Below, one piece after another: positions 10,446 to 19,555 of a DNA stretch of 64,000 nucleotides. The DNA is taken from the NCBI RefSeq assembly GCF_022836935.1, contig NZ_CP083239.1, forward strand, positions 1,677,501 through 1,741,500. Reading direction: 5' to 3'. Each line of letters begins with the position of its first letter. Positions within the stretch are counted from its first letter, which is position 1. Both the position numbers and the translations under genes were made by a program. A model generated the notes under the pieces. That model made no database searches. It was not told where the DNA came from and saw only the letters and a list, made by a program, of their open reading frames with translations. This DNA is from Ancylobacter polymorphus (GTDB lineage Bacteria > Pseudomonadota > Alphaproteobacteria > Rhizobiales > Xanthobacteraceae).

Positions 10446-11066
10446 ATGCTGAATCTGTCCCGCCTGTCCGAGCTCTCCCGCCGCCTTCTGGCGCCGCTAT
10501 TGCTGGTCATGCTGGCGACCGGCCTCGCCGGTTGCGGTGTGAACAACATTCCCACCAATGAGGAGAAGGCGAAGGCGGCGTGGAGCGACGTGCTGAACCA
10601 GTACCAGCGCCGCGCCGAGCTGATCCCCAACCTCGTCGAGACGGTGAAGGGCTATGCCCAGCACGAGAACGAGGTGCTCACCCAGGTCACACAGGCGCGG
10701 GCGCAGGCGACCTCGATCAAGGTGGACGCTTCCACCATCACCGATCCCGAACAGTTCAAGCAGTTCCAGCAGGCGCAGGCGCAGCTTTCCGGCGCGCTCG
10801 GCCGGCTGATCGCGGTGTCCGAGGCCTATCCCGACCTGAAGGCAAACCAGAATTTCCTCGCCCTGCAGGCGCAGATCGAAGGCACGGAGAACCGTATCGC
10901 CGTGGCCCGGCGCGATTATATCGAGGCGGTGCGCGTCTATAATACCGAGTTGCGCACCTTCCCCGGCGTTCTGTGGGCGAGCACGCTCTACCGCAGCAGC
11001 AAGCCGATGGAGACCTTCACCATTTCGGAAGAGCAGATGAAGGCGCCTCAGGTGAAGTTCAACTGA
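10446..11066 (+). CDS. lemA: LemA family lipoprotein
   Basis: This protein of about 206 residues starts at ATG 10446, with GAAAGGG as ribosome-binding site. The first 30 residues are a lipoprotein signal ending in LAGC (Cys30). The LemA core follows, with the conserved AAWSDVLNQYQRRAELIPNLVETVKGYA and the long amphipathic helices. LemA proteins are coiled-coil envelope proteins of poorly defined function. This gene and the two TPM-domain genes after it form an operon: the stop is followed after 2 bases by the next ATG. The lemA-TPM pairing is common in bacteria. Confidence 0.93.
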   Translation: MLNLSRLSELSRRLLAPLLLVMLATGLAGCGVNNIPTNEEKAKAAWSDVLNQYQRRAELIPNLVETVKGYAQHENEVLTQVTQARAQATSIKVDASTITDPEQFKQFQQAQAQLSGALGRLIAVSEAYPDLKANQNFLALQAQIEGTENRIAVARRDYIEAVRVYNTELRTFPGVLWASTLYRSSKPMETFTISEEQMKAPQVKFN

Positions 11067-11068
11067 CC

Positions 11069-11896
11069 ATGCGGGCCCTCCCGTCTTCGCCTCAGCACCG
11101 TGCCGCCGCGCTCTGGCTGCTGGCGGGGCTGGTGTTTGCCGGCCTCGCTATCGGCACGGGCAGGGCGCGCGCGGAACTGACTTTTCCCGCGCTCTCCGGC
11201 CGTGTCGTCGATGCCGCGCAGGTGCTGCCCCCTGACGCCCGTGCGGCGCTGGAGGCGAAGCTCGCTGCGCAGGAAGGGCACACCACCGACCAGTTCGTCG
11301 TCGCCACCGTACCCTCGCTTGAAGGCACCTCGGTCGAGGACTATGCCAACCGGCTGTTCCGCTTCTGGAAGCTCGGCCAGGCCGACAAGAACAATGGCGT
11401 GCTGCTGCTGGTCGCGCCCAATGAGCGGCGGGTGCGCATCGAGACCGGCTATGGGCTGGAAGGCGTGCTGCCCGACGCCGTGGCGAGCACCATCATCCAG
11501 ACCGCGATCCTCCCCGAATTCCGCCAGGGCAATTTTGCCGGTGGCATCGAAAAGGGCGCGGACGCCGTCATTGAGGTGCTCAATCTCGATCCTGAAGAGG
11601 CCAAGGCAAGGGCACGCACCGCCGCCGAGCCGGAGATGAGCGCGGAGGACTGGGCGCATCTCGTCTTCATCGTGCTGATGATCGCCTTCTGGGCCTATGT
11701 GTTCTACCGCCAGGCGAAGTCGGGCCATCTGCGCACGCGCGGGCGGCGCGGCGCGGGTGCGCTCACCGGCGGCGCCGCCGGCTGGGACTGGTCCCGCCGC
11801 AGCGGCGGTGGCGGCTGGTCCGGCGGCAGTGGTGGAGGCGGATTTTCGGGCGGCGGAGGCTCCTCCGGTGGCGGCGGCGCTTCGGGGAGCTGGTGA
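11069..11896 (+). CDS. TPM-domain membrane protein with Gly-rich tail
   Basis: The 275-residue protein has a signal peptide (hydrophobic to about residue 33). It continues with a TPM domain (LSGRVVDAAQVLPPDARAAL, DQFVVATVPSL, FRFWKLGQADKNNGVLLLVAP, RVRIETGYGLEGVLPD) and one membrane helix near residue 200. The tail is almost pure Gly/Ser. TPM domains have been described as phosphatases or photosystem II repair factors; the bacterial role is unclear. The domain should be periplasmic. The start at 11069 follows the lemA stop by 2 bases, and the stop overlaps the next start. Confidence 0.92.
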   Translation: MRALPSSPQHRAAALWLLAGLVFAGLAIGTGRARAELTFPALSGRVVDAAQVLPPDARAALEAKLAAQEGHTTDQFVVATVPSLEGTSVEDYANRLFRFWKLGQADKNNGVLLLVAPNERRVRIETGYGLEGVLPDAVASTIIQTAILPEFRQGNFAGGIEKGADAVIEVLNLDPEEAKARARTAAEPEMSAEDWAHLVFIVLMIAFWAYVFYRQAKSGHLRTRGRRGAGALTGGAAGWDWSRRSGGGGWSGGSGGGGFSGGGGSSGGGGASGSW

Positions 11897-12516
11897 TGGC
11901 GGCGGGGTTGAACGAGCCGGATCATGCGCGGGTTGCCGCCGCCATCGCCGCTGCAGAGGCGGAGACGGCGGGCGAGATTCGCGTCGTCGTGCTCACCCGG
12001 CCGCTGGTGAGTCATGGTTTTTACGGGTTGATGTGGGCGGCGCTGCTGGCACTCGTGCTGCCCTGGCCGCTGGCGCTGCTGACCGCGCTCGACACGCCGA
12101 TGTTGCTGTCGCTGCAGGCCTGCGCCTTCATCCTCGCCGGCGCGGCGCTGATCTTCACCCCGCTCGGCGCTTTCACCATACCGCGCTTCGCCCGCGAGGA
12201 AGCCGGCCGGGCGGCCGCTATCGACCATTTCCTCACGCTCGGCGTGCATCAGACGCGCGGGCGCACCGGGGTGCTGATCCTGGTGGCGCCCGCCGACCAT
12301 CTGGTCGAGGTCGTCGCCGACGAGGCGATCCATGGCCAGGTGGGGCACGACGCCTGGGAGGGCGTGTGCGCCGCCGTGCTGTCCGGCGCCCGCGAGGGGC
12401 GGCTTGCCGATGGACTGGCCGACGGCGTTGCGGTGGCCGGGCGCATCCTCGCCCTTCATGTCCCGCCGCTGCCCGGCGACGCGAACGAACTGCCAGACCG
12501 CATGATCGTGCTTTGA
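11896..12516 (+). CDS. Second TPM-domain membrane protein
   Basis: This 206-residue protein starts at the ATG that overlaps the previous stop (TGATG); GGGGAG precedes it by six bases. It has a shortened TPM domain split by two membrane helices (about residues 40-62 and 70-90). The order is EAETAGEIRVVVLTR, then the helices, then HQTRGRTGVLILVAPADHLVEVVADEAI. This insertion is the usual form of the family partner next to LemA. It lacks a signal peptide. Together with lemA and the first TPM protein it probably makes one membrane complex, which is inferred from the operon. Confidence 0.88.
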   Translation: MAAGLNEPDHARVAAAIAAAEAETAGEIRVVVLTRPLVSHGFYGLMWAALLALVLPWPLALLTALDTPMLLSLQACAFILAGAALIFTPLGAFTIPRFAREEAGRAAAIDHFLTLGVHQTRGRTGVLILVAPADHLVEVVADEAIHGQVGHDAWEGVCAAVLSGAREGRLADGLADGVAVAGRILALHVPPLPGDANELPDRMIVL

Positions 12517-12536
12517 GTGCTACGTGCGAAGGCGGC

Positions 12537-13625
12537 TCAGTCCTGCGCCGCGCCGATGGTGTCCGCCATATGCGCGCCGCGCAGACCCAGCGGCAGAGGC
12601 GGGCCGGTGGTGGTGTCGCGGGCGGTCTGGTGCTCGATCTCGGCGTTCAGCTCCGCGCCCAGCAGCAGCACTGACATGGACAGCCAGATCCAAACCATGA
12701 AGCCGATCACCGCGCCGAGCGACCCGTAGGTCTGCTCATAGGAGGCGTAGCGGCTGACATAGAAGGAGAAGCCGGCCGATGTGGCGAGCCACAGCACGGC
12801 GGCGACCGCGCTGCCGAAGCTGACCCATTTCCATTGCGGGCGCTCGCGCGAGGGGCCGAAGCGGTAGACGATGGTGATGAGTAGCGCGACGATCACCGCC
12901 AGTGCCGGCCAGCGCAGCAGCGTGATCAGCCGTTCCGTGCCCTGGGGAAGATGCAGCACGTTGAGCAGCAGCGGCAGCACGACCACAGCCGCCAGGGCGA
13001 TGACGGCGAACAGCACGGCACCGACGGTGAAGGTGAGCGTGACCAGGGTGAGGCGAAAAAAGGAGCGCCGCTCTTCCTCTTCATACACGAGGTTCAGCGC
13101 TTCGATCATCGCCTTGGTCGCGGCATTGGCGCTCCACAGCGCCACGCCGAGGCTGAACAGGAAGCGCCAGCCGAGGCTCGCGGTCTCCGTCGCGGTCAGC
13201 CTCAGTATCTGGTCGCGCATCACCTCGATGGCGCCGGAGGGCAGCACCCAGGCGGCGGCTTCGAGCTGGCCCTGAATCGTCGCCGGATTGAGGAACAGCC
13301 CATAGAGCGAAATGATGGCGGCAAGCGCCGGGAAGGTGGCGAGGAGAGCGTAAAAGGTGACGCCGGCCGCAAGGCTCAGCACCCGGTTGGCGAAGAAGGC
13401 CTTGCCCGTGCGCAGCACGATGTCGCGCCAGCCTTTCGCTGGAATCTCAGTGGGGCGGGTGGCGGCGCGCCCGCGCCCGGCTTCCGCCCAGGAAGTGGGT
13501 GAAATGGTGTCGGAGTCCGCGCGTTCGCCCGGACGAAAAGCCATTCCGACGATGGCGCCGATCGCCGCGCCGCTAAGGGCCGCGCTCCACAGCGCGCGTT
13601 TGTCCCGATTGTGCACGCCGCTCAT
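12537..13625 (-). CDS. YihY/virulence factor BrkB family membrane protein (UPF0761)
   Basis: The 362-residue protein has a polar N-terminal 65 residues and then six or so membrane helices. The family motifs LSLAAGVTFYALLATFPALAAIISLYG and YGSLGAVIGFMVWIWLSM are present. The family was once mislabelled ribonuclease BN; it is now considered an integral membrane protein of unknown function. The stop is only 20 bases from the convergent TPM gene. The start gives MSGVHNRDKRALW. Ninety bases separate it from the stop of ugd upstream on the same strand. Confidence 0.9.
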   Translation of the reverse strand: MSGVHNRDKRALWSAALSGAAIGAIVGMAFRPGERADSDTISPTSWAEAGRGRAATRPTEIPAKGWRDIVLRTGKAFFANRVLSLAAGVTFYALLATFPALAAIISLYGLFLNPATIQGQLEAAAWVLPSGAIEVMRDQILRLTATETASLGWRFLFSLGVALWSANAATKAMIEALNLVYEEEERRSFFRLTLVTLTFTVGAVLFAVIALAAVVVLPLLLNVLHLPQGTERLITLLRWPALAVIVALLITIVYRFGPSRERPQWKWVSFGSAVAAVLWLATSAGFSFYVSRYASYEQTYGSLGAVIGFMVWIWLSMSVLLLGAELNAEIEHQTARDTTTGPPLPLGLRGAHMADTIGAAQD

Positions 13626-13715
13626 CCCTCCCTGTCCCGCCGGCGGTGGCTCGTGGTCGCCGTATCCGCGTGTGGATCGGGGAGAGAACGCGACGGGGCG
13701 GATGCCGTTCCCGGC

Positions 13716-15038
13716 TCAGCCGGTCACGAGATCGCCCCGGCCGATGCCGACATAGGTGAAGCCGCGGCGGAGGAGGTCTTCCGGCGGGTAGATGTTGCGC
13801 AGATCGACCACGATGGCGCTGCGCAGCTGCGCTTTCAGCCGGTCGAGATCGAGCGCGCGGAAGGCGTCCCATTCGGTGACGATGACGAGGGCGTCGGCGC
13901 CCTCGGCGCATTCATAGGCGCCGGAGGCGTAATGGATTCCCTCGGGCAGGACCTTGCGCGCCTCCTCCATGCCGACCGGGTCATAGGCGCGGATCTTCAC
14001 CCCCCGGTCGATGAGCGACTGCACGATGTTGATCGCTGGGCTGTCGCGCATGTCGTCGGTGTTCGGCTTGAAGGTGAGGCCGAGCACGGCGACGGTGGCG
14101 CCGCGCGGCGGCACGCTGAGCGCTTCCAGCACCCGGCGGCCCATCGCCGCCTTGCGGGTCTCGTTCAGCGTGGTGACGGTTTCGATGAGGCGCAGCGGCG
14201 TGCCGGCTTCCTGCGCCGTACGGGCGAGCGCCAACGTGTCCTTGGGGAAGCAGGAGCCACCATAGCCGGGGCCGGCATGCAGGAATTTCGGGCCGATACG
14301 GCGGTCGAGCCCGATCCCGCGCGCCACTTCCTGCACGTCGCCACCGACCTTTTCGCACAAATCCGCCATCTCGTTGATGAAGGTGATCTTCATCGCGAGG
14401 AAGGCATTGCTGGCGTATTTGATCAGCTCGGCATTGGCCCGTTCGGTGAAGAGCAGCGGTGCCGCGTTCAGCGACAGCGGGCGGTAGAGCGCGGCCATCA
14501 CCTCGCGCGCACGCGGATCGTCCGTACCGACGACGATGCGGTCCGGCCGCTTGAAGTCCTCGATCGCCGCGCCTTCGCGCAGGAATTCCGGGTTGGAGAC
14601 GACAGCGATGTCCGCCCCCGGCACGTCCTCGCGGATGATCGCTTCAAGATCGGCGCCGGTGCCCACCGGCACGGTCGATTTCGTGACGACGACGGTGAAG
14701 CCCTTGGCCGCCCGGGCGATTTCGCGGGCGGCGGCGTGGACATAGGACAGGTCGGCATGGCCGTCGCCACGGCGCGAGGGCGTGCCCACGGCAATGAACA
14801 CCACGTCGGCGTGGGCCACGGCGGCGGGCAGATCGGTGGTGAAGTGCAGCCGTCCGCCGGCCACGTTGCGGGCGACGAGATCGTCGAGGCCGGGCTCGAA
14901 GATCGGCATGATGCCGGCCTTCAGCCGCTCGATCTTGGACGAGTCGTTGTCGACGCAGGTGACGTCGTGGCCGAAGTCGGAGAAGCAGGTGCCAGAGACC
15001 AGGCCGACATAACCTGTGCCGATCATCGCGACGCGCAT
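13716..15038 (-). CDS. ugd: UDP-glucose 6-dehydrogenase
   Basis: The enzyme oxidises UDP-glucose to UDP-glucuronate with two NAD+ for surface polysaccharide precursors. The 440-residue protein has an N-terminal Rossmann motif GTGYVGL (residues 7-13), the VGTPSRRGDG loop and the catalytic cysteine in GYGGSCFPKD (Cys263). The C-terminal NAD/UDP-binding domain includes GLTFKPNTDDMRDSPA. The ATG at 15038 is preferred over a TTG twelve bases upstream because it gives the standard MRVAMIGTGYVG start. No polysaccharide cluster surrounds it, so it probably acts as a housekeeping supplier. Confidence 0.95.
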   Translation of the reverse strand: MRVAMIGTGYVGLVSGTCFSDFGHDVTCVDNDSSKIERLKAGIMPIFEPGLDDLVARNVAGGRLHFTTDLPAAVAHADVVFIAVGTPSRRGDGHADLSYVHAAAREIARAAKGFTVVVTKSTVPVGTGADLEAIIREDVPGADIAVVSNPEFLREGAAIEDFKRPDRIVVGTDDPRAREVMAALYRPLSLNAAPLLFTERANAELIKYASNAFLAMKITFINEMADLCEKVGGDVQEVARGIGLDRRIGPKFLHAGPGYGGSCFPKDTLALARTAQEAGTPLRLIETVTTLNETRKAAMGRRVLEALSVPPRGATVAVLGLTFKPNTDDMRDSPAINIVQSLIDRGVKIRAYDPVGMEEARKVLPEGIHYASGAYECAEGADALVIVTEWDAFRALDLDRLKAQLRSAIVVDLRNIYPPEDLLRRGFTYVGIGRGDLVTG

Positions 15039-15367
15039 ATGTGTTCTCAATCCGTTTGACGGTGGAGGCTGCTGCCGCCCGTCGGAAGTCTTTCATTCCT
15101 TTAGCCAATCGCGCCAGGCATTTCGAGGGTCGCGGCGGCGGTCGGTTTCGGGGGCGGGAGAATGCCAGTCTTGTACGTCGTCCGAACGACAGAGGCGTGG
15201 CGTTGTCGGTGGCTCGGCTCGACCCGTCTCGCCGCTCTCGGCGCGCGGCGATGCGGCCGCCGGCAGCATCCGTCAGACGTGATGTTCCGTCCCATTTGCG
15301 CCGGCAGGGGGAGCGGCTAGTAATGTCCGGCCGCTCGCCCAGCGGCTGCCAGCATGAGTGACGCGCC
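15039..15367. other. Intergenic region between divergent ugd and dsbB
   Basis: These 329 bases hold the 5' regions of two divergent genes. I see no convincing coding frame, tRNA, terminator or strong promoter pair in it. The ugd leader side is somewhat richer in A/T than the rest. Confidence 0.5.
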
Positions 15368-15916
15368 ATGACCGCCTCGTCTCCCGCCCCGTCTACGGCC
15401 ACCGCGCCGTCCGCCGACGCCCGCCGCGCGGTGCGCAACCGTCAGGTCACCGCCGGACTGCTGGTCGCGGCGATCGGCGCCGGAGCGCTGGGAGGGGCCT
15501 GGTATTTTCAGCTCGTCGTCGGGCTGGCGCCGTGCCCGCTCTGCCTGGAGCAGCGCATTCCCTATTATATCGGCGTGCCGGTGGCGCTCATCGGCGCGCT
15601 GTGCGGGGGGCTCGGCAAGGAGGGGTTGGCGCGGGTGGCGCTGGCGCTGGCCGGCATGCTGATGGCGCTCGGGGCGTTTCTCGCCGTCTACCATGCCGGG
15701 GTGGAATGGGGCTTCTGGGCAGGTCCGGAAACCTGTTCGGGCGCCGGCCCGGCGGTGGGGGGCGGCAACCTGCTCGGCCAGCTGCAGACGGCGCGGGTGG
15801 TGCGCTGCGACGAGGCGCCCTGGCGCCTTCTGGGCCTTTCCCTCGCCGGCTACAATGCCTTTATCGCCGCGTCGCTGCTCGTGGTGGCGATGTGGGGCGC
15901 GACGGCCAAGGCCTGA
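15368..15916 (+). CDS. dsbB: Disulfide bond formation protein B
   Basis: DsbB reoxidises periplasmic DsbA and passes electrons to quinones. The 182-residue protein has a polar N-terminus, four membrane helices, the first redox pair CPLC at residues 56-59 and a second periplasmic cysteine pair at 123 and 147. The order and spacing agree with DsbB. The start ATG at 15368 is the only sensible one. The gene is convergent with the HNH gene after it, 11 bases apart. A second DsbB-like protein is encoded at 32257-32850. Confidence 0.9.
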   Translation: MTASSPAPSTATAPSADARRAVRNRQVTAGLLVAAIGAGALGGAWYFQLVVGLAPCPLCLEQRIPYYIGVPVALIGALCGGLGKEGLARVALALAGMLMALGAFLAVYHAGVEWGFWAGPETCSGAGPAVGGGNLLGQLQTARVVRCDEAPWRLLGLSLAGYNAFIAASLLVVAMWGATAKA

Positions 15917-15927
15917 GCCGTCGACGC

Positions 15928-16485
15928 TCACGGGTCCAGTTCGGTGTCCCAGTAGAGATAGTCCATCCAGCTGTCGTGCAGGTAGTTCGGCGGAAAGTGG
16001 CGGCCGTTCTGGTGCAGGTCGAACACGCTCGGCTGATAGGGCTTCTGCCGCGGCACCATATGGGCAGCTTCGGGCATCAGGCTCCCCTTGCGCAGATTGC
16101 AGGGCGAGCAGGCGGCGACCACGTTCTCCCAGGTGGTCTGGCCGCCGCGCGAGCGCGGGATGACGTGATCGAAGGTCAGATCCTCGCGCGAATCGCAGTA
16201 CTGGCAGGTGAAGCGGTCGCGCAGAAAGACGTTGAAACGGGTGAAGGCCGGCTGGCGCGACGGGCGGATGAAGGTCTTGAGCGAGACGACGCTCGGCAGG
16301 CGCATCTGGAAGGTCGCGCTGGAGACCTGCCGCTCGTAATATTCGACGATGTTCACCCGATCGAGAAACACCGCCTTGATGGCGTCCTGCCACGCCCAGA
16401 CCGAGAGAGGGTAATAGCTCAGAGGCCGGTAATCGGCATTGAGCACGAGGGCAGGCCAGGCACCCGGAGACAAAGTCGCCGTCAA
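15928..16485 (-). CDS. HNH endonuclease
   Basis: The 185-residue protein carries a complete HNH domain: zinc ligands Cys94 and Cys97 in CQYC, the catalytic DHVIPRSRGG at 107-116, Asn121, and the second pair Cys126 and Cys129. This domain form is shared with HNH proteins widespread in Rhizobiales as solitary chromosomal genes, not restriction systems. A role in DNA repair or genetic exchange is possible but unproven. The start is TTG, preceded six bases upstream by AGGGAG. Confidence 0.9.
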   Translation of the reverse strand: MTATLSPGAWPALVLNADYRPLSYYPLSVWAWQDAIKAVFLDRVNIVEYYERQVSSATFQMRLPSVVSLKTFIRPSRQPAFTRFNVFLRDRFTCQYCDSREDLTFDHVIPRSRGGQTTWENVVAACSPCNLRKGSLMPEAAHMVPRQKPYQPSVFDLHQNGRHFPPNYLHDSWMDYLYWDTELDP

Positions 16486-16552
16486 CGCTCGCTCCCTGTC
16501 AGGAACGTCCGCACGGTCGCTCGAGTCGGCGCCGCGTGACGCACGGCAATAG

Positions 16553-16580
16553 TCTATAGGGAGCGTGTCAGTCTTGTGAA
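16553..16580 (-). promoter_or_regulatory. Candidate promoter of the HNH gene
   Basis: On the minus strand TTCACA (16580-16575, 5/6) is followed after 16 bases by TATAGA (16558-16553, 4/6). The predicted start of transcription leaves a leader of about 60 bases before the TTG start at 16485. Confidence 0.42.
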
Positions 16581-16614
16581 GCGCCGGCCGACAATTGGCC
16601 GCGTCGGGCCGGCT

Positions 16615-17274
16615 TCAGGCCAGCACCTCGGTAAGGAAAGTGCCGGCCAGCGACAGGCCGGTGCCGTCAATGCCGTGGGCGAGGCCGTTGGACAGGTGCG
16701 CGCGCACCGCGACGCCCTGCTGCTGCAGGCTTTCCACCGCGCGCGGCAGCGCCATGGGCGGGATCACCTGGTCGAGGTCGCCATGGATGAGCAGCACGGG
16801 CGGGCGGGCGGTGATCTCCTCCGCGAAGGCCGCCGTCGCGCCCTCGGGCGGCAGGACATGGATGCCGGAGAAGCCGACAATGCCGGCGGGCGCGACCTTG
16901 CGGCGCAGGCCCACATGCAGCGCCATCATCGTGCCCTGGCTGAAGCCGACCAGCGCGAGGCGTGAGCCGGGCAGGTTCAGCCGCGCCAACTCGGCGTCGA
17001 GAAAGCTGTCGAGCGCCCTCTGCGCGCTCTGCACGCCGACCCAGCGCTCGCGGTCGTTTCGTTCGGTGTAGCCGAACCATTGCCGGCCGACCGGGGCGAT
17101 GGCCAGCGGTTCCGGGGCATGGGGCGAGACGAAGGCGGTGTTGGGGAGCAGCGGCGCCCAATAGTCGCCGAGGTCGATCAGGTCACGCCCGTCGGCGCCA
17201 TAGCCGTGCAGCAGCACGACCAGCGAGGTGGCGGGGCCGCCGGAGCGGGGCGATAGGCGGGGACCATCAAGCAT
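16615..17274 (-). CDS. Carboxylesterase/phospholipase family serine hydrolase
   Basis: The 219-residue protein is a small alpha/beta hydrolase of the carboxylesterase/acyl-protein thioesterase type. The oxyanion segment LLHGYGADGRDL is near residue 21-32. The nucleophile is Ser112 in GFSQG, the acid is Asp169 in HGDLDQVIP and the base is His200 in LAHGIDG. It would hydrolyse short acyl esters; the true substrate is unknown. The ATG at 17274 overlaps the stop of the M23 gene (TGATG), so the two are translationally coupled. Confidence 0.9.
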   Translation of the reverse strand: MLDGPRLSPRSGGPATSLVVLLHGYGADGRDLIDLGDYWAPLLPNTAFVSPHAPEPLAIAPVGRQWFGYTERNDRERWVGVQSAQRALDSFLDAELARLNLPGSRLALVGFSQGTMMALHVGLRRKVAPAGIVGFSGIHVLPPEGATAAFAEEITARPPVLLIHGDLDQVIPPMALPRAVESLQQQGVAVRAHLSNGLAHGIDGTGLSLAGTFLTEVLA

Positions 17275-19238
17275 CAATTGGTCTCGGCGTCGCCGGCAGT
17301 GCTGGAAGCTACGCGCGGCGCGCTGCTGTGGTTGAGCAGAGCGTCGATATTGGCACGCTCCTTCTCGAAGCTGGCGAGAATGCGCCCGTCCAGCGCCCGC
17401 CCGCGCGGCAGGCGGATGCGCATCGGATCGACGAAGCGCCCGTTCACCAGCACTTCGTAATGCAGGTGCGCGCCGGTGGAGAGGCCGGTGGAGCCGATAT
17501 AGCCGATGAGCTGGCCCTGGCGCACCCTCACCCCTTCGCGGATGCCCTTGGCGAAGCCGGACTGATGCGAATAGGTGGTAACGTAGCCATTGGCGTGCTG
17601 AATTTCGATCCGGCGGCCATAGCCGGAGGTCCAGGCGGCCTTCTTGATCACGCCATTGCCGGCGGCGTAGATCGGCGTGCCGGTGCGGTCGGACCAGTCG
17701 ACGCCCGAATGCAGGCGGCTATAGCCGAGGATCGGGTGGCGGCGCATGCCGAAGCCAGAACGCAGCTGGCCACCGGAGAGCGGCTTGCGCACCAGGAACT
17801 TCTTCGCGCTCTTGCCGGCATCGTCATAGAAATCGACCAGCCCGTCATCGGGGGTCTGGTAGCGGTAATAGCGCCGTTCCTCGCCGCCGACAGTGAGGCC
17901 GGCATAGAGCACGCCGCCGGCGCCGCCCGCCTCGTCGGGCTCATAGAGCACTTCGAGCGAATCGCCGGCGCGCACGCGGCGCTGGAAATCCACGTCGAAG
18001 GAATAGACGCGGATCATGCTTTCGATCACGGGGCGCGGCACCTCGTGGCGCAGCGCCGTCTCCCAGATGCTGTCATAAAGGGTGATGCGCCCGCCGCCGC
18101 TGTCCTCGTCGCCATCGTCCGGGCCGAGATCGGCGAGCTGAGTGTCGCTCGCCTCCTGAACGGGGAGGAAGGTGCCGCTGTCGGACAGCGCCACCGTGCC
18201 CTGATGGCCACTCTCGCCGAACACCGCCACGCGCAGCGGCATCGCCCCCTCGGTGGCGTTGTCGAGCAGTACCTTGAGCCGCAGGCCCGGGGTGAGCTTG
18301 CCAGAGAGCTCACGCGTGCCGAAGGCCCGCGCCGCGCCATTGGCCGCGACATCGGGCACGCCGAGGTCGATGAGGATGGAGGCGACGGTGTCGCCCGCCT
18401 TCGCCACGACAGTGCGCTCGGACCAGTCATTGCCGCCGGAGGCATCCTCGGCCGATTTGTCGACCGCCGACATGTTCTCGGGCTGATGCAGCGCGTTCAG
18501 CGGATCGGCGGCACCGGACGGCGCATAGGCCATCATGCCGAGGCCCGGCAGTGCCGGGGCACGGGCGTCGGCGGTGGGCAGGCTGAACTCGGCGGTTTCG
18601 CGCACCTTCATCAGCACATCTTCCATCGGCAGCTCGGCGGCGAAGCGCGTGCTGGGCGGAAGCGTGGCGATGTCGCGCAGAACGATGGTGAGGTCGCCGG
18701 TCGGTTCGGCCTGCACCGCATCGGCGTCGTCATTGGTCGATTCGGCGATCAGCTTGGCCGGGTTGAAACGCGGCACGTCGACCGAGGCCGAGGTGACGGA
18801 CTGGGCCAGATTGGTCGCCACCTTGGTGACGGCGCGCACCTTGATGACCTCGCGGTCTCCGTCCTTGACGGTGGTCGACAGGCGCAGCGTCTGCTTGGCG
18901 CTGAAGCTCTCGGAGAGGATCGACATGCGGTCGCCCTTGCGGGCGACGTTTGAGGGGCGCTCGCCCGCCGCCAGCGTGCCGCGCAAGGCCGAGCGCACCG
19001 TCTCCGGCGACTGGGCGAAGCGGTATTCGCCGTCGAGCGCGGCATAGACCGCGCCGCCCATCAGCGCCGCCCCGCAAATGCCGGTGAGCAGCGTCGCCAT
19101 CAGCCAGCGGATGGAGATGCGGCGGCGGTTGATCGGCTCTTCGGCATCGCCGTCGACGCCGAGCGGGGGCTCGTCGCCGAGATCGAACGCCGCGAGGTTC
19201 GAACGCCTCGCGCCTGCCAGTCCGCGCCTCGTCTCCAA
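17274..19238 (-). CDS. M23 family metallo-endopeptidase (murein hydrolase)
   Basis: The 654-residue protein has one N-terminal membrane helix (about residues 45-68) and a long periplasmic part. A LysM/OapA-like segment (AKAGDTVASILIDLG) lies near the middle. The C-terminal 150 residues are a LytM/M23 peptidase. Zinc ligands are visible in LHSGVDWSD and HLHYEV, with GYGRRIEIQHANGYVTTYSHQ between. It would cut peptidoglycan cross-bridges. The start is a TTG at 19238, with GGGGAAG upstream, so the exact start is uncertain. It is the first gene of a pair with the serine hydrolase downstream. Confidence 0.92.
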   Translation of the reverse strand: METRRGLAGARRSNLAAFDLGDEPPLGVDGDAEEPINRRRISIRWLMATLLTGICGAALMGGAVYAALDGEYRFAQSPETVRSALRGTLAAGERPSNVARKGDRMSILSESFSAKQTLRLSTTVKDGDREVIKVRAVTKVATNLAQSVTSASVDVPRFNPAKLIAESTNDDADAVQAEPTGDLTIVLRDIATLPPSTRFAAELPMEDVLMKVRETAEFSLPTADARAPALPGLGMMAYAPSGAADPLNALHQPENMSAVDKSAEDASGGNDWSERTVVAKAGDTVASILIDLGVPDVAANGAARAFGTRELSGKLTPGLRLKVLLDNATEGAMPLRVAVFGESGHQGTVALSDSGTFLPVQEASDTQLADLGPDDGDEDSGGGRITLYDSIWETALRHEVPRPVIESMIRVYSFDVDFQRRVRAGDSLEVLYEPDEAGGAGGVLYAGLTVGGEERRYYRYQTPDDGLVDFYDDAGKSAKKFLVRKPLSGGQLRSGFGMRRHPILGYSRLHSGVDWSDRTGTPIYAAGNGVIKKAAWTSGYGRRIEIQHANGYVTTYSHQSGFAKGIREGVRVRQGQLIGYIGSTGLSTGAHLHYEVLVNGRFVDPMRIRLPRGRALDGRILASFEKERANIDALLNHSSAPRVASSTAGDAETN

Positions 19239-19555
19239 CAGGCTTCCCCGCCTTCCCTCGTGGCGCGCCGCGCGGTCGAAGACCGGGGAGCGCTCATATG
19301 TTTCCCACGGCGCCGGGCGGCGCTCGTGCAGTCAGCCCGCCACCCGCTGGGCGCTGGCTCCGTGATCCGGCCCGGCAAGCGGTCGCTTACGAAAGCATGC
19401 GTCGAGAGGTTTTAAGATACCCCCGCGACGGATGGAGGGACGATGCCGCCCATGATCGCGCCCGTCAACCCAGCCCGTCATCGATTCGACGCGAGCGCCG
19501 AGCGGCGAAGTCCCGATCTAAAGCGGGGCCTCGCGGCAAAAGGATGGCGGGAGCG
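19239..19555. other. Intergenic region between the PHB-esterase-like gene and the M23 gene
   Basis: These 317 bases separate two genes on the minus strand. I see no coding frame with a supporting ribosome-binding site, and no clear terminator or promoter. Short frames here are GC-rich chance readings. Confidence 0.45.

Noticed and set aside
13611..15059. A 482-residue frame opposite ugd
   Set aside because: ugd is complete and canonical on the other strand. This frame shows no recognisable motif.
15928..16485. The HNH gene as part of a restriction or defence system
   Set aside because: No methyltransferase, specificity subunit or toxin partner is nearby. It sits between dsbB and a serine hydrolase as a single gene.
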